Below, in pieces: positions 47,970-58,127 of a stretch of DNA of 64,000 nt (position 1 is its first letter; each line of letters opens with the position of its first letter). Both the position numbers and the translations under genes were made by a program. Source of the stretch: Obelidium mucronatum (taxonomy: Eukaryota > Chytridiomycota > Chytridiomycetes > Chytridiales > Chytriomycetaceae); contig JAIVFH010000041.1 in NCBI GenBank assembly GCA_025765595.1, forward strand, positions 186,001 through 250,000, given 5' to 3'. The notes below the pieces were generated by a model, which searched no databases, had not been told where the DNA came from, and was given only the letters and a program-made list of their open reading frames with translations.

Positions 47970-48237
47970 TTGCTAACTGCTTCTCTGTATAGATGGGGTT
48001 CCCACGACCTAAGAAACAAGGGAGGTGAGATCCAAATCGTTGCTTGTCGCCTATGGAAAGGTGGGTAATAGCACACCTGTCTTGGCTTTCCGAAGGTACG
48101 GCTCAAGCTCAGTTCACAGCCAATTGATTGGTCAAAATTAACAGCCAACTTTTGGTTGGGATTTGTTGAAAAATGAATTTTAATTTCTTTTTTATTTGGT
48201 CGTCGAAAACCGTTTATAAAGTCACCCTCACTCTTCA

Positions 48238-48653
48238 ATGTCCATTCTCAAGTTCTCCAATAACCAGGATGGTGAGACGACAGCATCTTGTTCAGTGAGG
48301 TGAGTCGATTCATCGAAAAAAATGAAGTTGAGAAAAATTGCATGACGCAATTGCAAACGGAGCAAGTTGACCAATCGGCATCTTTTGATCACAGGACTTG
48401 TCACGTGCCTTTGGTTGTAAGCTGTCCTTTGCGACTTTTCCACGAAGAAAAAAACTGTTGTGAAGAATTGACCAACAAGGATGCCTACTGGAGTGGCTGC
48501 ACAGCCGCATTCTTTAAGACAGGAAAAGAGGCTTGCCAATCATTCGATGATGATGTGTGGACTTTGTGCTGGACCGGTGGAACTCCAAACTCGCTGTCAG
48601 CCAACTCAAGTCCCTTATGGAGTGTCTGGTTGACTGGACCATACTCCTTCTAG
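48238..48653 (+). CDS. Small cysteine-rich protein, intact copy
   Basis: Two exons (48,238-48,299 and 48,395-48,653; 95-nt intron, phase 2) encode 106 aa. It has about nine Cys, including an adjacent pair in EEKNCCEEL, and Trp-rich C-terminal text (DDDVWTLCWTGGT, LWSVWLTGPYSF). No signal peptide is visible, although an upstream exon could supply one. Family not recognised. This is the full version of the gene truncated at 38,942. Confidence 0.5.
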
Positions 48654-50576
48654 TAATAATCTATCTGGTTTTTTTATAGCACCATTTCTTTTTAATTTTA
48701 GCCACTTAACGAGTCCCATTGTGCAACTACTTGAAATCACCATTATTTTCTATCATACTCTACCCTTTACTATCTTTACTGTTGTTTTTTGCTATAGTGG
48801 TGTTTTTGAATAGATTGCATTTATTGTCATTATTCATGTTTTTCAATCGTTTTCAAAATTTGAAATTTGAAATGCTGCTTCAAGTTGCATTTGATAGAAA
48901 TGCTGCGTCAAGCTGCATTTGAGTTTTACGCAATATTTGACCAAAATATATGATTTTTGCATTTGGTTTTTTTTTTTGGATATTTGCAAATACTGAATTT
49001 GACCAAAATCTGAAATATTTTTTTGAAATTGTCATTTTTGGCAAATCGGTATTTACAAATATTTTTTTCAGATATTTATTTCTTATTTTCATTTTTCCCT
49101 AGGGAAATTTTCCTGCCAAACGGGGCCTTAGTGCTATCACTCTTGCTATCACAGTTTCAGTTCAATTTTCAGTTTGTTTTCTTTTTGAACTTTTAATTCC
49201 AGAACTTGCATAAATAGCTAGGTTTCTGCGCTGAGTTTTAGTTCAGTTTCAATACATTCTGTGTCAGTTTTACAGTTTTGTAACTCTTTGGTTCCGTCTC
49301 TCTGTGCCCCCTAAGCCCTCCTGCCTTCAAGAACCCTTAAGTCTTTTATTGACTATCTGGTTCTAACAGTCTTTTATCAACATCAATTTCAACCCAGCTG
49401 ATTTGAGCAAGCTCCGCTTAGTGAGTCCTCGATCAGAGACCCATGGCACTTAAACTACAACTTTGTGTCAAAGATCACGGTGAGTGGTCAGTGTGTATAG
49501 CACACTAGTTTTGTGGATAGTTCTCCTTTCTTTAGTTCTAACACCTTTCCTTATAATTATACCCAGAGTTAGTCTGAAACATGAGTTTCAGGTATTTCCC
49601 CCAGAACATACTAACGCCTCATTTCTCACTAACACCCTTATTCTAATTGTACTGTGTTCCACAAGTGAATAGTCTTTCTTCCAAAGCTGTACGTCTGGCT
49701 TTCTTGATCCCAAGGAAAGCTGCCTATGTACCAACCTTCGAATCCAGATGTGTATATTAGAGTACGCATTGTGTCAATTTAATAAAGCTTTTGTATTTAT
49801 TATAGTCTGCATACAATTTAGTTCACTAGATAAAGTTAGGATGTTGTGTGTATTGGATTAAGAGTCTTTTCATGTGTACACATGAGATTTATTGACAACC
49901 AAAATACCACAGGTCATAATAACTGTCTAGGGATGCGTACCTGGTCCAAACCCGATACCTGCAGGTATGAGTCATCGAGTTACCTGGTACCTCCTGACGT
50001 GAAACCTGTTAGCCAGGTAAGGTGGGGGGGCAAGCAAAGAATATACTTAGATCAAACAAAGATTATATTTAAATGAATAAAAGCACGAGTGTTTTATTTT
50101 CTATGTCGGAGTTACGGAGTATGTGTTTGCGTGAAATAAAAGAATATTATTGTTCTAGAAACTGACAATCTGACGAACATTCCTCTCAGAACGCAGTTCT
50201 GCTCCAACCTCAAGCTGGGTTTTGGAATATCCTCCAAAACCTGGGTAATAAAAAACTATACCAGATATTGATCGGATTTTGCAATACCCACACATAAAAG
50301 CAATCTCCTGGGTCGGCGCGGAGATTTGATAGATTTTGTGTTTTTTTGACTTGAAAACACCTGACCAAAAGACAACTGATGTCAGCAATACATTCCTTTT
50401 GATGGAGGATCTTCTGGCGCTAATTCCAGTGAGTGTTTTTTTCAGCAACCCTTTACGAACTTGGTTCAAAATCAGTAGTTGTTGGACATGTATGGCGGGC
50501 GGGACGATTCAGGAACAATCTATTACGAATTAAAACTCCGAAAAGTGTGAAACAACAGACAATAACTTTATTATCC
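48654..50576. other. Non-coding stretch with AT-rich and LTR/promoter-like sequence
   Basis: 48,660-49,100 is AT-rich with no gene. 49,130-49,450 has a TATA-like CATAAATAG and CT-rich text as in an LTR or promoter, but no matching partner was found. 49,928-49,976 is one arm of a dispersed inverted repeat. A minus-strand frame at 50,155-50,469 (104 codons) is unrecognised. Confidence 0.4.
49928..49976 (+). repeat. 49-bp dispersed repeat containing TACCTGCAGGTA, inverted partner at 61.5 kb
   Basis: TAGGGATGCGTACCTGGTCC through GTATGAGTCATC matches the reverse complement of 61,494-61,542 with about five mismatches. Confidence 0.65.
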
Positions 50577-50945
50577 AGAATTCCCGTTTGACATCTCATT
50601 GGAAAAGACGTTTTTCAACAGATTGTCAACAATTGCAAGTCCACTGAAACAAAAACCTTCTGGAGACTTCGTTTAGTTTAGAGTCTTCAGATAAATTTAT
50701 AATTAAACAAAATAAACTTACTTCTTAAAAGTCATTATCCAGCTTGTATCCCACTCAAAATCCCGGGACTTATCCCACCAACTCAAAACCCCCTTACACA
50801 AATAAAACCCATGCTGGGTAAAAAACAAAACCCAATAGCCCATCAAAACCCTGGAATATCTGCGATCCTCTAATGGATGCCTGGCGGGACTTTTGGTTGA
50901 GACAAGCAGGCATTGCAAGCATATTTGTGAAGATTCCGTAAGCAA
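50577..50945 (-). CDS. 3' end of an unrecognised gene
   Basis: The frame 50,945-50,722 ends DFEWDTSWIMTFK and is joined by a GTAAGT donor and TTTCAG acceptor (intron ~50,646-50,721) to a last exon encoding NGLAIVDNLLKNVFSNEMSN and a stop near 50,577. Aromatic, membrane-like text (LMGYWVLFFTQHGFYLC) precedes it. Upstream exons are not identifiable; the gene may be truncated. Function unknown. Confidence 0.4.
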
Positions 50946-51637
50946 TTACCCTCTATATGATGTAATACAATTTTTTTGAGGGACTTTCTTGCAAGGAACA
51001 TGTTGCTATATGTGGTAAGTACTTCAATCCTTGAGGTGATATTTTCTGTGACGTTATGATGATCTTTGTGATAAAGGAACCCAATTACGGGTCATCAGAT
51101 CATGTGGTACCCCAGCAAAGTATCCAGTAGTTTGCTGGGGTATGGTTTGATTTGGTGAAGTGTCGATAGATGTCCGAGGACTCAACTGAGTGAAGTCATG
51201 AAATTAAAAACAAAAAATGAGATGTGTAGATTGTTTATTGATGGCTGGTAGGGGCCAAAACGGTGTTGGCGCGAATCAAAGCGCGAATTGAAATGGCGCG
51301 CGCCTGTATTTCGATTTTGTACAAAAACGACTATAGGGGCACCTTTTTGCAGAAGCCACACGGGCAGGCAGGCAATATAAAAGATGAGTGTGAACCCTTT
51401 CAGTATAGCAGGCGAGACCGACCGGATTCACAATAATATAATGCACACTCAAAGTTATTTAATGCCAGGCAGGCCGGAAATTTACCTTTAACTTCCACCT
51501 ATTCTTCTGGTTTTCGACTAGGGTCAAAGACTCCTATAAAAAACAAATTTGTCAGGGCGGGCAGGCGGGAAAAACAGGGAACCTTTTTGTGCTGTGCTAC
51601 CCTCCTTTTTTTGTCCCGCCAAAACAATTTTCAAAAA
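50946..51637. other. Upstream region of the GDP-mannose transporter
   Basis: No gene. From 51,260 it contains GCGCGAA-type and TTGGCGCGAA sequences and a TATAAAA-like run, then the shared 27-bp module about 65-95 bp before the start codon. Confidence 0.5.
51545..51571 (+). promoter_or_regulatory. 27-bp upstream module shared with the second GT17 gene
   Basis: AAATTTGTCAGGGCGGG followed by CAGGCGGGAA. The same 27 bp with one mismatch occurs at 56,292-56,318, also ~80-105 bp upstream of a start codon. It contains GGCGGGAAAA (51,564-51,573), the reverse of TTTTCCCGCC. Confidence 0.5.
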
Positions 51638-53041
51638 ATGGCGTTCTTTGTCACGCCTATCGCTTCAAGTTGGGCAAAGAATACACACTTAAAGCCACCT
51701 ACAGACGGATATTCCAGCCCTTCACGCGCATCCATACTCGCCAGCTCCTCGCCTCAGCCTGAGCTGCACCAATCTGCCCAAGCCCATACAACATCACTAA
51801 ATGACATGACCGATATTGTCGTCACCGAGTCTCCCATGATAGCCATCTTAGCGTATTGCTTGACTTCTAATGTAGGGACTTAAAGCCGCGTATATTTCAA
51901 TCTAATCCCTTTTATTCAAATGCCGGCCCTGTTACGTTGCCATGAATCTCCTGCACTTTAATGCAGCTAATGGTTCTTGCAAACAAGGTTATCATGTCTA
52001 CATTCGGTTTCAAACATGCCTTCCTCTTATTGGCATTTCAGACACTTATCACTCTCCTTGTCTTTCTTGTATTGGCATATGCTGGTTTCATCAAACACCG
52101 ACAATTCAATATAGAAGATGCCACAAAGTGGATGCCCGTAACGATGAGTCTCGTATTGATGATCTACTCCGGTGCAACAGCGCTCCGCTTCACGAGCATT
52201 GCCCTCCTTAATATCTTTAAGAATATGTCGTTGATTCTGATGGCGTATAGTGAATGGCTTCTTTTCGACGGATTTCGTGTCACCAACCTCATTTTGCTGA
52301 GTTTCGCATTCATGGTGGCAAGTGCTGTCATTGCAGGTATTCAATAGTTCATTTTAAGGCACGATTGTTTCTTCGTTGTATGTTGAGAGTTTCTTCCAGG
52401 CTGGGACGACATTGTGTACGCCCCTCCAACAACAAACCTCGCTGCCTCCTATTTTTGGATGTTTGCAAACTGCGTTTCAACTGCAGTTTTTTCACTGACA
52501 ATGAAGAGCAAAATCCGTGGAATAGGCTTCAAGGATTTTGACACTGTGTATTTTAACCAGATCATCGCGTGCCCTGTTTTGTTTATTTCTTCTTTGATCT
52601 TTGAGCGCAGAGCATTCAGCGACTTGTATTCTTGGTATTTGGGGAGTGCAGATGAAGGGGAATGGAACGGACTGGTTCTGGCTATTATTTTGAGTGGCGT
52701 CACACAATTTGGAATTGCGTATTGCTCGGCGTGGTGCTTGCGTGTTACATCGTCTACTACATTGAGGTGACTCTTGACTTCAGTTTTTTAGCAGAATTTT
52801 TGATGGGTAAATTAGTATGGCTGGGACTCTCAACAAGCTCCCACTCTCCATCATTGGTATGATCTTGTTCGAAGATGCCTTAACTACGCAGCGTGTAGAA
52901 GGGGTATTCTTGGCTGTTTTTGGTGGGGTCTTGTATTGTCGTGCAAAGATGTTCTCAGAAGCCCCAGCTCAGCCTAAATCCGACGACATAGAAAAGATGC
53001 GATTGATGGAAATGAATGAAAAGGGACACATATCTCAATAA
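51638..53041 (+). CDS. GDP-mannose transporter-like nucleotide-sugar transporter
   Basis: Imports GDP-mannose into the Golgi lumen in exchange for GMP if, as it appears, it belongs to the Vrg4 group. Four exons: 51,638-51,871, 51,967-52,336, 52,400-52,766 and 52,816-53,041, giving 398 aa. After a ~60-residue soluble leader come about ten hydrophobic helices (AILAYCLTSN, FLLLAFQTLITLLVFLVLAY and others). Diagnostic segments are IFKNMSLILMAYSEWLLFDG (the FKN/NLT region of Vrg4) and MAGTLNKLPLSIIGM (equivalent of the GALNK GDP-mannose motif, with T for A). The C-terminal tail is charged and ends EKGHISQ. It would supply the GT71 and GT32 enzymes nearby. Substrate could be another GDP-sugar. Confidence 0.85.
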
Positions 53042-53544
53042 AATATTACATGGCGTTCCTTCTCTGTCTTCGGATATTCAATAATATCTCGTCGTAAGTC
53101 CTGGCCAACAGAATTACTGCAGGCCAGGACATTTAGGAAATCGAATTGCTGGACTGTCTTCGTACTGTAACAAACGATGGTTGCGTTGCGACGGCTATGA
53201 AAGCTTGCGTACCAATATTTACCACAATCTCGACGGAAAAAAGAGCAACGTCTTCCTCAGACGAGAGGGCCCCTTTATACCATCATAGATACTTTTTTTG
53301 TCGGGGACTTCGAGTCATTGAGGTCATCTTAAGAATGCAACCAACGTCTCAGTATATAATGAATTAATAAACATTTGTAGACATTTATTGATACTATTAA
53401 AAGCTATTAAATAATGAACCATATTTATTTTTGATGGTAGATCCAGCCAATGCGGCAGATTCTGCTGCGCTCATTTTTTCTGGTTCTGCAATATAGTTTG
53501 CAACCAAACGCGACTATGAAACATAAAAGATGAACCACAAAAAA
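53042..53544. other. Spacer downstream of the transporter
   Basis: No gene; AT-rich, with the transporter 3' UTR (AATAAA at ~53,038). Confidence 0.5.
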
Positions 53545-53884
53545 TTTAGTTCTTCAGACATCGTGAACAAACAAACTAACCAGATTTCTCTGTATACTCT
53601 TCAGGAACGTGTCCGAAGATGTCGATACTGAATATAGGCGATTGGCCATTCAGGACCCAAAACCAAAAAGGCGAATGAGTTCTGGAGACACCTTTTTGAA
53701 GTTTTGGGTGAAGTAGAGAAAGAGGGCAGATGGCTCCTCTTCTACTTTTGATGAAGGGGAAAAAGGAAATTAAAAAATTAGCTGGAAAATTGCGAACTTA
53801 TCTATTGTACTGGTTACACTTATAGCAGATGGGGGCTCAAAAGAATCGCATAATGTAGATTAGTTTCTGGGCGGAGTATGGGTA
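53545..53884 (+). repeat. Dispersed ~300-bp repeat R1, copy upstream of the SGNH-like gene
   Basis: Matches the reverse complement of 1,779-2,082; ends ~220 bp upstream of the start at 54,103. It has extra bases relative to the first copy around 53,705-53,745. Confidence 0.75.
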
Positions 53885-53934
53885 CTTTTGGACTTCAGCC
53901 TGGTGAGAAGCATTGAATTGAATTATTTGTCATA

Positions 53935-53944
53935 TTTTCCCGCC
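53935..53944 (+). promoter_or_regulatory. E2F-like site TTTTCCCGCC upstream of the SGNH-like gene
   Basis: Same decamer as at 3,018 and (reverse) 51,564; about 160 bp upstream of the start codon. Confidence 0.4.
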
Positions 53945-54102
53945 GAAGAAAAAAATTTTATGGTGGGTCTTTTTTTGATTGCGCACCATATTCACGAATC
54001 CAACTTCAACGAGAAACGCCGTCTCGAAGCCAAACAAGTCGTATGGGAGTTGAATCAAGAACCACCTCTCGATTGGAGATTCCTTGCAAAGTTACAGCCA
54101 CT

Positions 54103-55614
54103 ATGAAAAGGGAGTTCAGCAAGGCCGTGACTGCGACGTGTCTCGCCGTCGCTGGCCTGGTGTCCGTCGCTGGCATTGTGTTTGAATTCTCCCATCTGAT
54201 TACCAGTGGCGCTTTTAAATCATTCGACCCGCTGCAATATGAAAAAGAAATGAAACCATCAGGCGGGAAATGGAAGGATATGACAGCACTCAACACTTTC
54301 ACGAACATTGCTTTGCATCAACAACCCCTATATGACAGCTACACTGAAGTCAACATTGATGTTACAACGTGGAGGGACATGTGCCGAGCAGGAACCTGCA
54401 TCTTTCGCGCGAGATTGAAGGGACCAGAGATCCATGAGACTTACATGCAACTTGTACCGGGACAAACCAACAAGTATCGAAGCACGTTTCAAGTTGAAAA
54501 CACTGGAGATTATAGTCTGTTTGTTCTCTGGGAGGCTAAGTCGAATTCGAGTGAGAAGATTGGAGACGTTTTCACCAATGCCATCGACATCCATGAGCCA
54601 GCCATCTGCGTAGGCGAGACTGTCAGCAACAACTCATTAACTGTCCACATTGCTGGTCGCGCCAAACCCATCAGCGCCCTGGAATACCTAGATACGATGC
54701 CTGTCTGCAAGTATGACAGCAGGGGTGTCCAGGCGGCACCGGACTTTGTGTGGACCAGCCGCGAAGTCCTCAGGCAGCGAGGGTTCTCGCCCCTGCATAC
54801 ATTGATGGCACCCGATCACATGATTGGAGCCAAAGGGGTCGTTCTAGCTCAGGAGTACGTGTGGCACAGCCGCAACTGCCGACAATCGTACCTGTCCGAC
54901 GACCTGTTGTCGCCGACGGCATTTGACTTCTTGGCCTTGGGCACCAGCCGCGTGTTCTACATGGCGGACGGCTGGAACGTCTTGCACGCGCAGAGGCCGC
55001 CCATTTACTTCACTGCCCTAGAGACGGGCAACAACGACGCACCGGAGATGGCAGCGCGCATCCGCGCGATCTTAGACGGCCAGCCGAAGCGCAGTGAGAG
55101 CCAGCGGCCGCTCGTCGTGCTGCTCTCGCACGGCGTGTGGCAGTGCCGCGAGCACAACAACGACACACGCACCGCGGACACGCCCTTCACATTCAATGCC
55201 CAGGCGGAGCAGTCGCTTGCCGCCGTGCGTGAGGGCACAGACAGACCGTTGCACGTCATTGTCGCCACACAGCCGTACACCCAACCAATCTCCCTCAATC
55301 AACCATCCTTCGACGAGGACCGGCGCGTCTACTTTGCTGTTGACGGTATGGGGCGCCAGGAGCCGTTGCTCGGCGTCCGTATTGAGACTGTCAACTGGGC
55401 GTGGAAAGCTGCTGCTTTGACTACTCCGCAGAATGTGTCCATTTTGGATTTCGGTGCAATGACCATGCCTCGGTCTGATCGCTGCGTTGACAACGTGCAC
55501 TACGGTTCCCCAGGCGGTACAAAGTTAAATTGGACGGACGAAGTGAATTTCGCAATGCGTCAGCTCGTGTTTGCGGCCGCCTATATCAAGAACATTGGGA
55601 ATAATTATGAATAA
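54103..55614 (+). CDS. Type II membrane protein with SGNH/PC-esterase-like C-terminus
   Basis: Single exon, 503 aa from the ATG at 54,103 (the frame is open further upstream but without a better start). A signal anchor covers about residues 8-33 (AVTATCLAVAGLVSVAGIVF). Residues about 70-170 look like a beta-sandwich (NTGDYSLFVLWEA), as in filamin/Ig-like modules preceding SGNH domains. The C-terminal part has LVVLLSHGVWQC and the closing DNVHYGSPGG, where D and H would be the catalytic pair of an SGNH esterase/acyltransferase. GC content rises strongly from ~54,600. The family resembles NXPE or PC-esterase proteins; glycan O-acylation is only inferred. Conserved Ser and oxyanion blocks are not obvious. 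Confidence 0.6.
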   Translation: MKREFSKAVTATCLAVAGLVSVAGIVFEFSHLITSGAFKSFDPLQYEKEMKPSGGKWKDMTALNTFTNIALHQQPLYDSYTEVNIDVTTWRDMCRAGTCIFRARLKGPEIHETYMQLVPGQTNKYRSTFQVENTGDYSLFVLWEAKSNSSEKIGDVFTNAIDIHEPAICVGETVSNNSLTVHIAGRAKPISALEYLDTMPVCKYDSRGVQAAPDFVWTSREVLRQRGFSPLHTLMAPDHMIGAKGVVLAQEYVWHSRNCRQSYLSDDLLSPTAFDFLALGTSRVFYMADGWNVLHAQRPPIYFTALETGNNDAPEMAARIRAILDGQPKRSESQRPLVVLLSHGVWQCREHNNDTRTADTPFTFNAQAEQSLAAVREGTDRPLHVIVATQPYTQPISLNQPSFDEDRRVYFAVDGMGRQEPLLGVRIETVNWAWKAAALTTPQNVSILDFGAMTMPRSDRCVDNVHYGSPGGTKLNWTDEVNFAMRQLVFAAAYIKNIGNNYE

Positions 55615-56395
55615 AGTGCACGGGGGGGTTCATCTGAAGTCGTGTCTGTGTGTGTTATCCTCCAAGTTTCCCCAAACACTCACTGACCTTCGAATAAAAA
55701 AATTGAATCGCTTTCAATTGGTTTTCGTTGGTGTTACCGTGTTCCTTCAAAATGAGTTTAGCTTCAGGGTACAAGCATAATCGTTCCAAAACCATAGCGT
55801 CCTCGAATCATGCAACCGTAAAGACCAGAGCAGCTGTTCTTTTAGTGTTTAACTGGTTTCTTCATGAAAACCACCACAAGCACATGTTTTGCCATACCCG
55901 CTGATAGTTGAATTTTTGTATGGGCAATGTTCTCGTTTACTCAGTTGTACGTTCTCTACCACAATGTAAGGCACATTTCCAGCCCCAGAAGGACGGCCAC
56001 GCTTGCTTACTGACAGAGCGGTAGCAATCGGAGATCCTGCGTCACTTGAAGGAGGTGCGCTGCACGGCCTTCTCATGACTGAGCCGGAAGGAAAAAAATT
56101 GCACAAGACCAGACTCCATACTCTCTTCTGCTTTGAGACTAAAGAAATGGTGAAATTGAGGAATTCATTTATTCATTTGAGCCACAAGATGAGAGTGAAT
56201 TTCAATTTGGCATGCGGAGTGACCGGATGTACATTAATATAATTCAGTTGTTTTGCCTTATCTTTCGACCACAATAATTTCACAATTTCGTAAATTTGTC
56301 AGGGCGGGTAGGCGGGAATAATTTTTGTGGGCGGGCTGGCAAAAATAATGGATTTAAAATAGAAAATCACGCAATATGAGACCCGCCCCCCAAAA
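55615..56395. other. Intergenic region upstream of the second GT17 gene
   Basis: No gene recognised. It contains the SGNH-like gene's 3' end, weak open frames (55,849-56,106 minus; 56,003-56,242 plus) and the shared 27-bp module. Confidence 0.5.
56292..56318 (+). promoter_or_regulatory. 27-bp upstream module shared with the transporter gene
   Basis: Same as 51,545-51,571 with T for C at one position. A second related string, GGGCGGGCTGGCAAAAAT, follows at 56,329, and a similar CGGGCTGGCGGGAAAAG lies upstream of the FkbM gene. Confidence 0.5.
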
Positions 56396-57742
56396 ATGAT
56401 CCCGTTGAAAGCTGCCGACAAGTTCAACCGCCGTTCTTACGTAGGAAAGCCAATCGCCATTACTGTAGCATGTACATTTGCTGTGGTTCTTGGATGCACC
56501 TTTTTCGCATTGCCAGAATCGTCTTCAACAAACCACCACCAGATATACGACACTGACCTCACACGCGGGTACAGCCTCGCGGCAGACTACCTCAAGTTTC
56601 CAGTGAGTACCGTCGTTGCTCTTTCTGGACAGGAGGGACACCAAGAGGAAATTGACGAATACATTGCGGACCTGATTGAACTGTTGGTTCCTCATGTGGC
56701 CAAAGACCCAGCTGTACCTGCAAACAACACCTGCGTCGAACCGCCAATGCATGAAGACGATCTTCGATGCTCTGACTACCCTGACATCTTTGAATCATCC
56801 CCTGCTAAAACTCCTCGTCGTATGGCCATTGCCCTTCAATTAGGGTTTGACGTTGATACTCTTGAAATTGCTCTCTATCAGTACCACAACACGTTCGACC
56901 ACGTCTTTCTCCTCGAGTCTATGGTTGTGCATCACCACAAGATTCGCAAGCCGCTGCTCTGGGAGACACTTAAGTCAACGCCACGCTTCAAAAAATTTGC
57001 AGACCAAGTCATCCATATAGTTGATGACGACTCTACGGCTTTTACAGCTGGTAAGCCCGGCCACAATAAGGACACATCTACTTTCGGCCATGAACAGCAC
57101 CAAGAAAAGAAACGATGGGACGTAATTAACACTTGGAATATAAAAACAAAATACTATGGGGACGAAGACTTAATTGCCTTTGGTGACGTCGATGAAATCC
57201 CAAGTCTCAAAAACATTCGCTTGCTTAAGCACTGTGTTTTGAAAGCAAGTCCAGTAGATATTGGAATCTGGTTTACAATGGGACGTTTGAAAGATGGTTT
57301 CGCAACCGACTTTCCTGTAAAGGGGCACCCTTACACTCTTGGAGATCCGACTTTCTTTAAGTTTAAGGATGCTATTGCGTTCGAAAAGAAGGAAAACAGA
57401 TATCCCGGGCGTTTGAGAGGACACTCGGGGAGATTCTTGTTGGGGGGGGCACACTTGACGAATTATGGGTATCTGCCATTCCAAATGTTGAAGAGAATAT
57501 CTTGCTCTGAGTGCGGCCTCAACAACGATCTTCTGGTTCGATGGAGAACTGGTTTCATGAATTCAAGTGTTTTTCAGTTGGAGATGGACATGTCCGAGGA
57601 CTGGATTAAAAGATACCAGTCTAGAATCAAGCTCGTATCGGAGATCAACGATCCAGGCATTGTCTCTGTTCCTTGGTTTTTGGAATGTAACTTGAAGAGA
57701 TTTCCAATGTGGATGGGCGAAAACGACCTCCGCAACCTTTAA
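56396..57742 (+). CDS. GT17-family glycosyltransferase
   Basis: Single exon, 448 aa. A signal anchor covers about residues 18-40 (PIAITVACTFAVVLGCTFFA), followed by a stem. The catalytic domain runs from about residue 140: ALQLGFDVDTLEIALYQYHN, FDHVFLLESMVVHHHKIRKP, then LIAFGDVDEIPSLKNIRLL (about 257-275) with the acidic motif intact, and GGAHLTNYGYLPFQ (about 350). The family type is MGAT3-like GlcNAc transfer, but fungal members are divergent and the donor is unproven. It is clearly different in detail from the double GT17 gene at the left edge, so the two are not recent duplicates. Confidence 0.88.
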   Translation: MIPLKAADKFNRRSYVGKPIAITVACTFAVVLGCTFFALPESSSTNHHQIYDTDLTRGYSLAADYLKFPVSTVVALSGQEGHQEEIDEYIADLIELLVPHVAKDPAVPANNTCVEPPMHEDDLRCSDYPDIFESSPAKTPRRMAIALQLGFDVDTLEIALYQYHNTFDHVFLLESMVVHHHKIRKPLLWETLKSTPRFKKFADQVIHIVDDDSTAFTAGKPGHNKDTSTFGHEQHQEKKRWDVINTWNIKTKYYGDEDLIAFGDVDEIPSLKNIRLLKHCVLKASPVDIGIWFTMGRLKDGFATDFPVKGHPYTLGDPTFFKFKDAIAFEKKENRYPGRLRGHSGRFLLGGAHLTNYGYLPFQMLKRISCSECGLNNDLLVRWRTGFMNSSVFQLEMDMSEDWIKRYQSRIKLVSEINDPGIVSVPWFLECNLKRFPMWMGENDLRNL

Positions 57743-58127
57743 AATAAACAAAAAATACCTATTCGATTTAACCCATATTAAGAAATTTCAAATTTGATGT
57801 TTAATGTTTGATATAAGTGAGTTGTTTCGGATCGTTTGAGTGTCTACAACCATAATCCTGAGGAGGACAATCTGCGCACCCTACGCCGTAAGCGTCCTGC
57901 TTCGCCAACGGCAAAAAACTTCTGTTTGAAAATCTTTTGTTCTTTCCAGTAGTTCAATTTCGAAATAAAAATGCCGTTTTTCTTGACACTTTATTTTAAT
58001 CCTCAGCTTGGTTATGTTGTAAAGTGCCACCAGCTGCACTGGTCTTTCTTTATTCAATACACATCAAAACATTGTTCTTTTCAACAGGAGCCGCAATGGA
58101 ATGAAATAAATTGACTGGTTTCGGTTC
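57743..58127. other. Convergent 3' spacer
   Basis: No gene between the GT17 and ATIC genes, which converge. Confidence 0.6.

Larger units (their letters stand above)
38943..48456. repeat. 9,514-bp tandem duplication, copy 2
   Basis: Second head-to-tail copy. Its left end is the gypsy pol piece (equivalent to 29,429-29,570); its right end continues without break into the complete Cys-rich gene, so copy 2 has the ancestral right flank and copy 1 the ancestral left flank. Confidence 0.95.

Noticed and set aside
29429..48456. CRISPR-like or prokaryotic operon interpretation of repeats
   Set aside because: The repeats are one long tandem duplication and eukaryotic retroelements; introns exclude a prokaryotic source.
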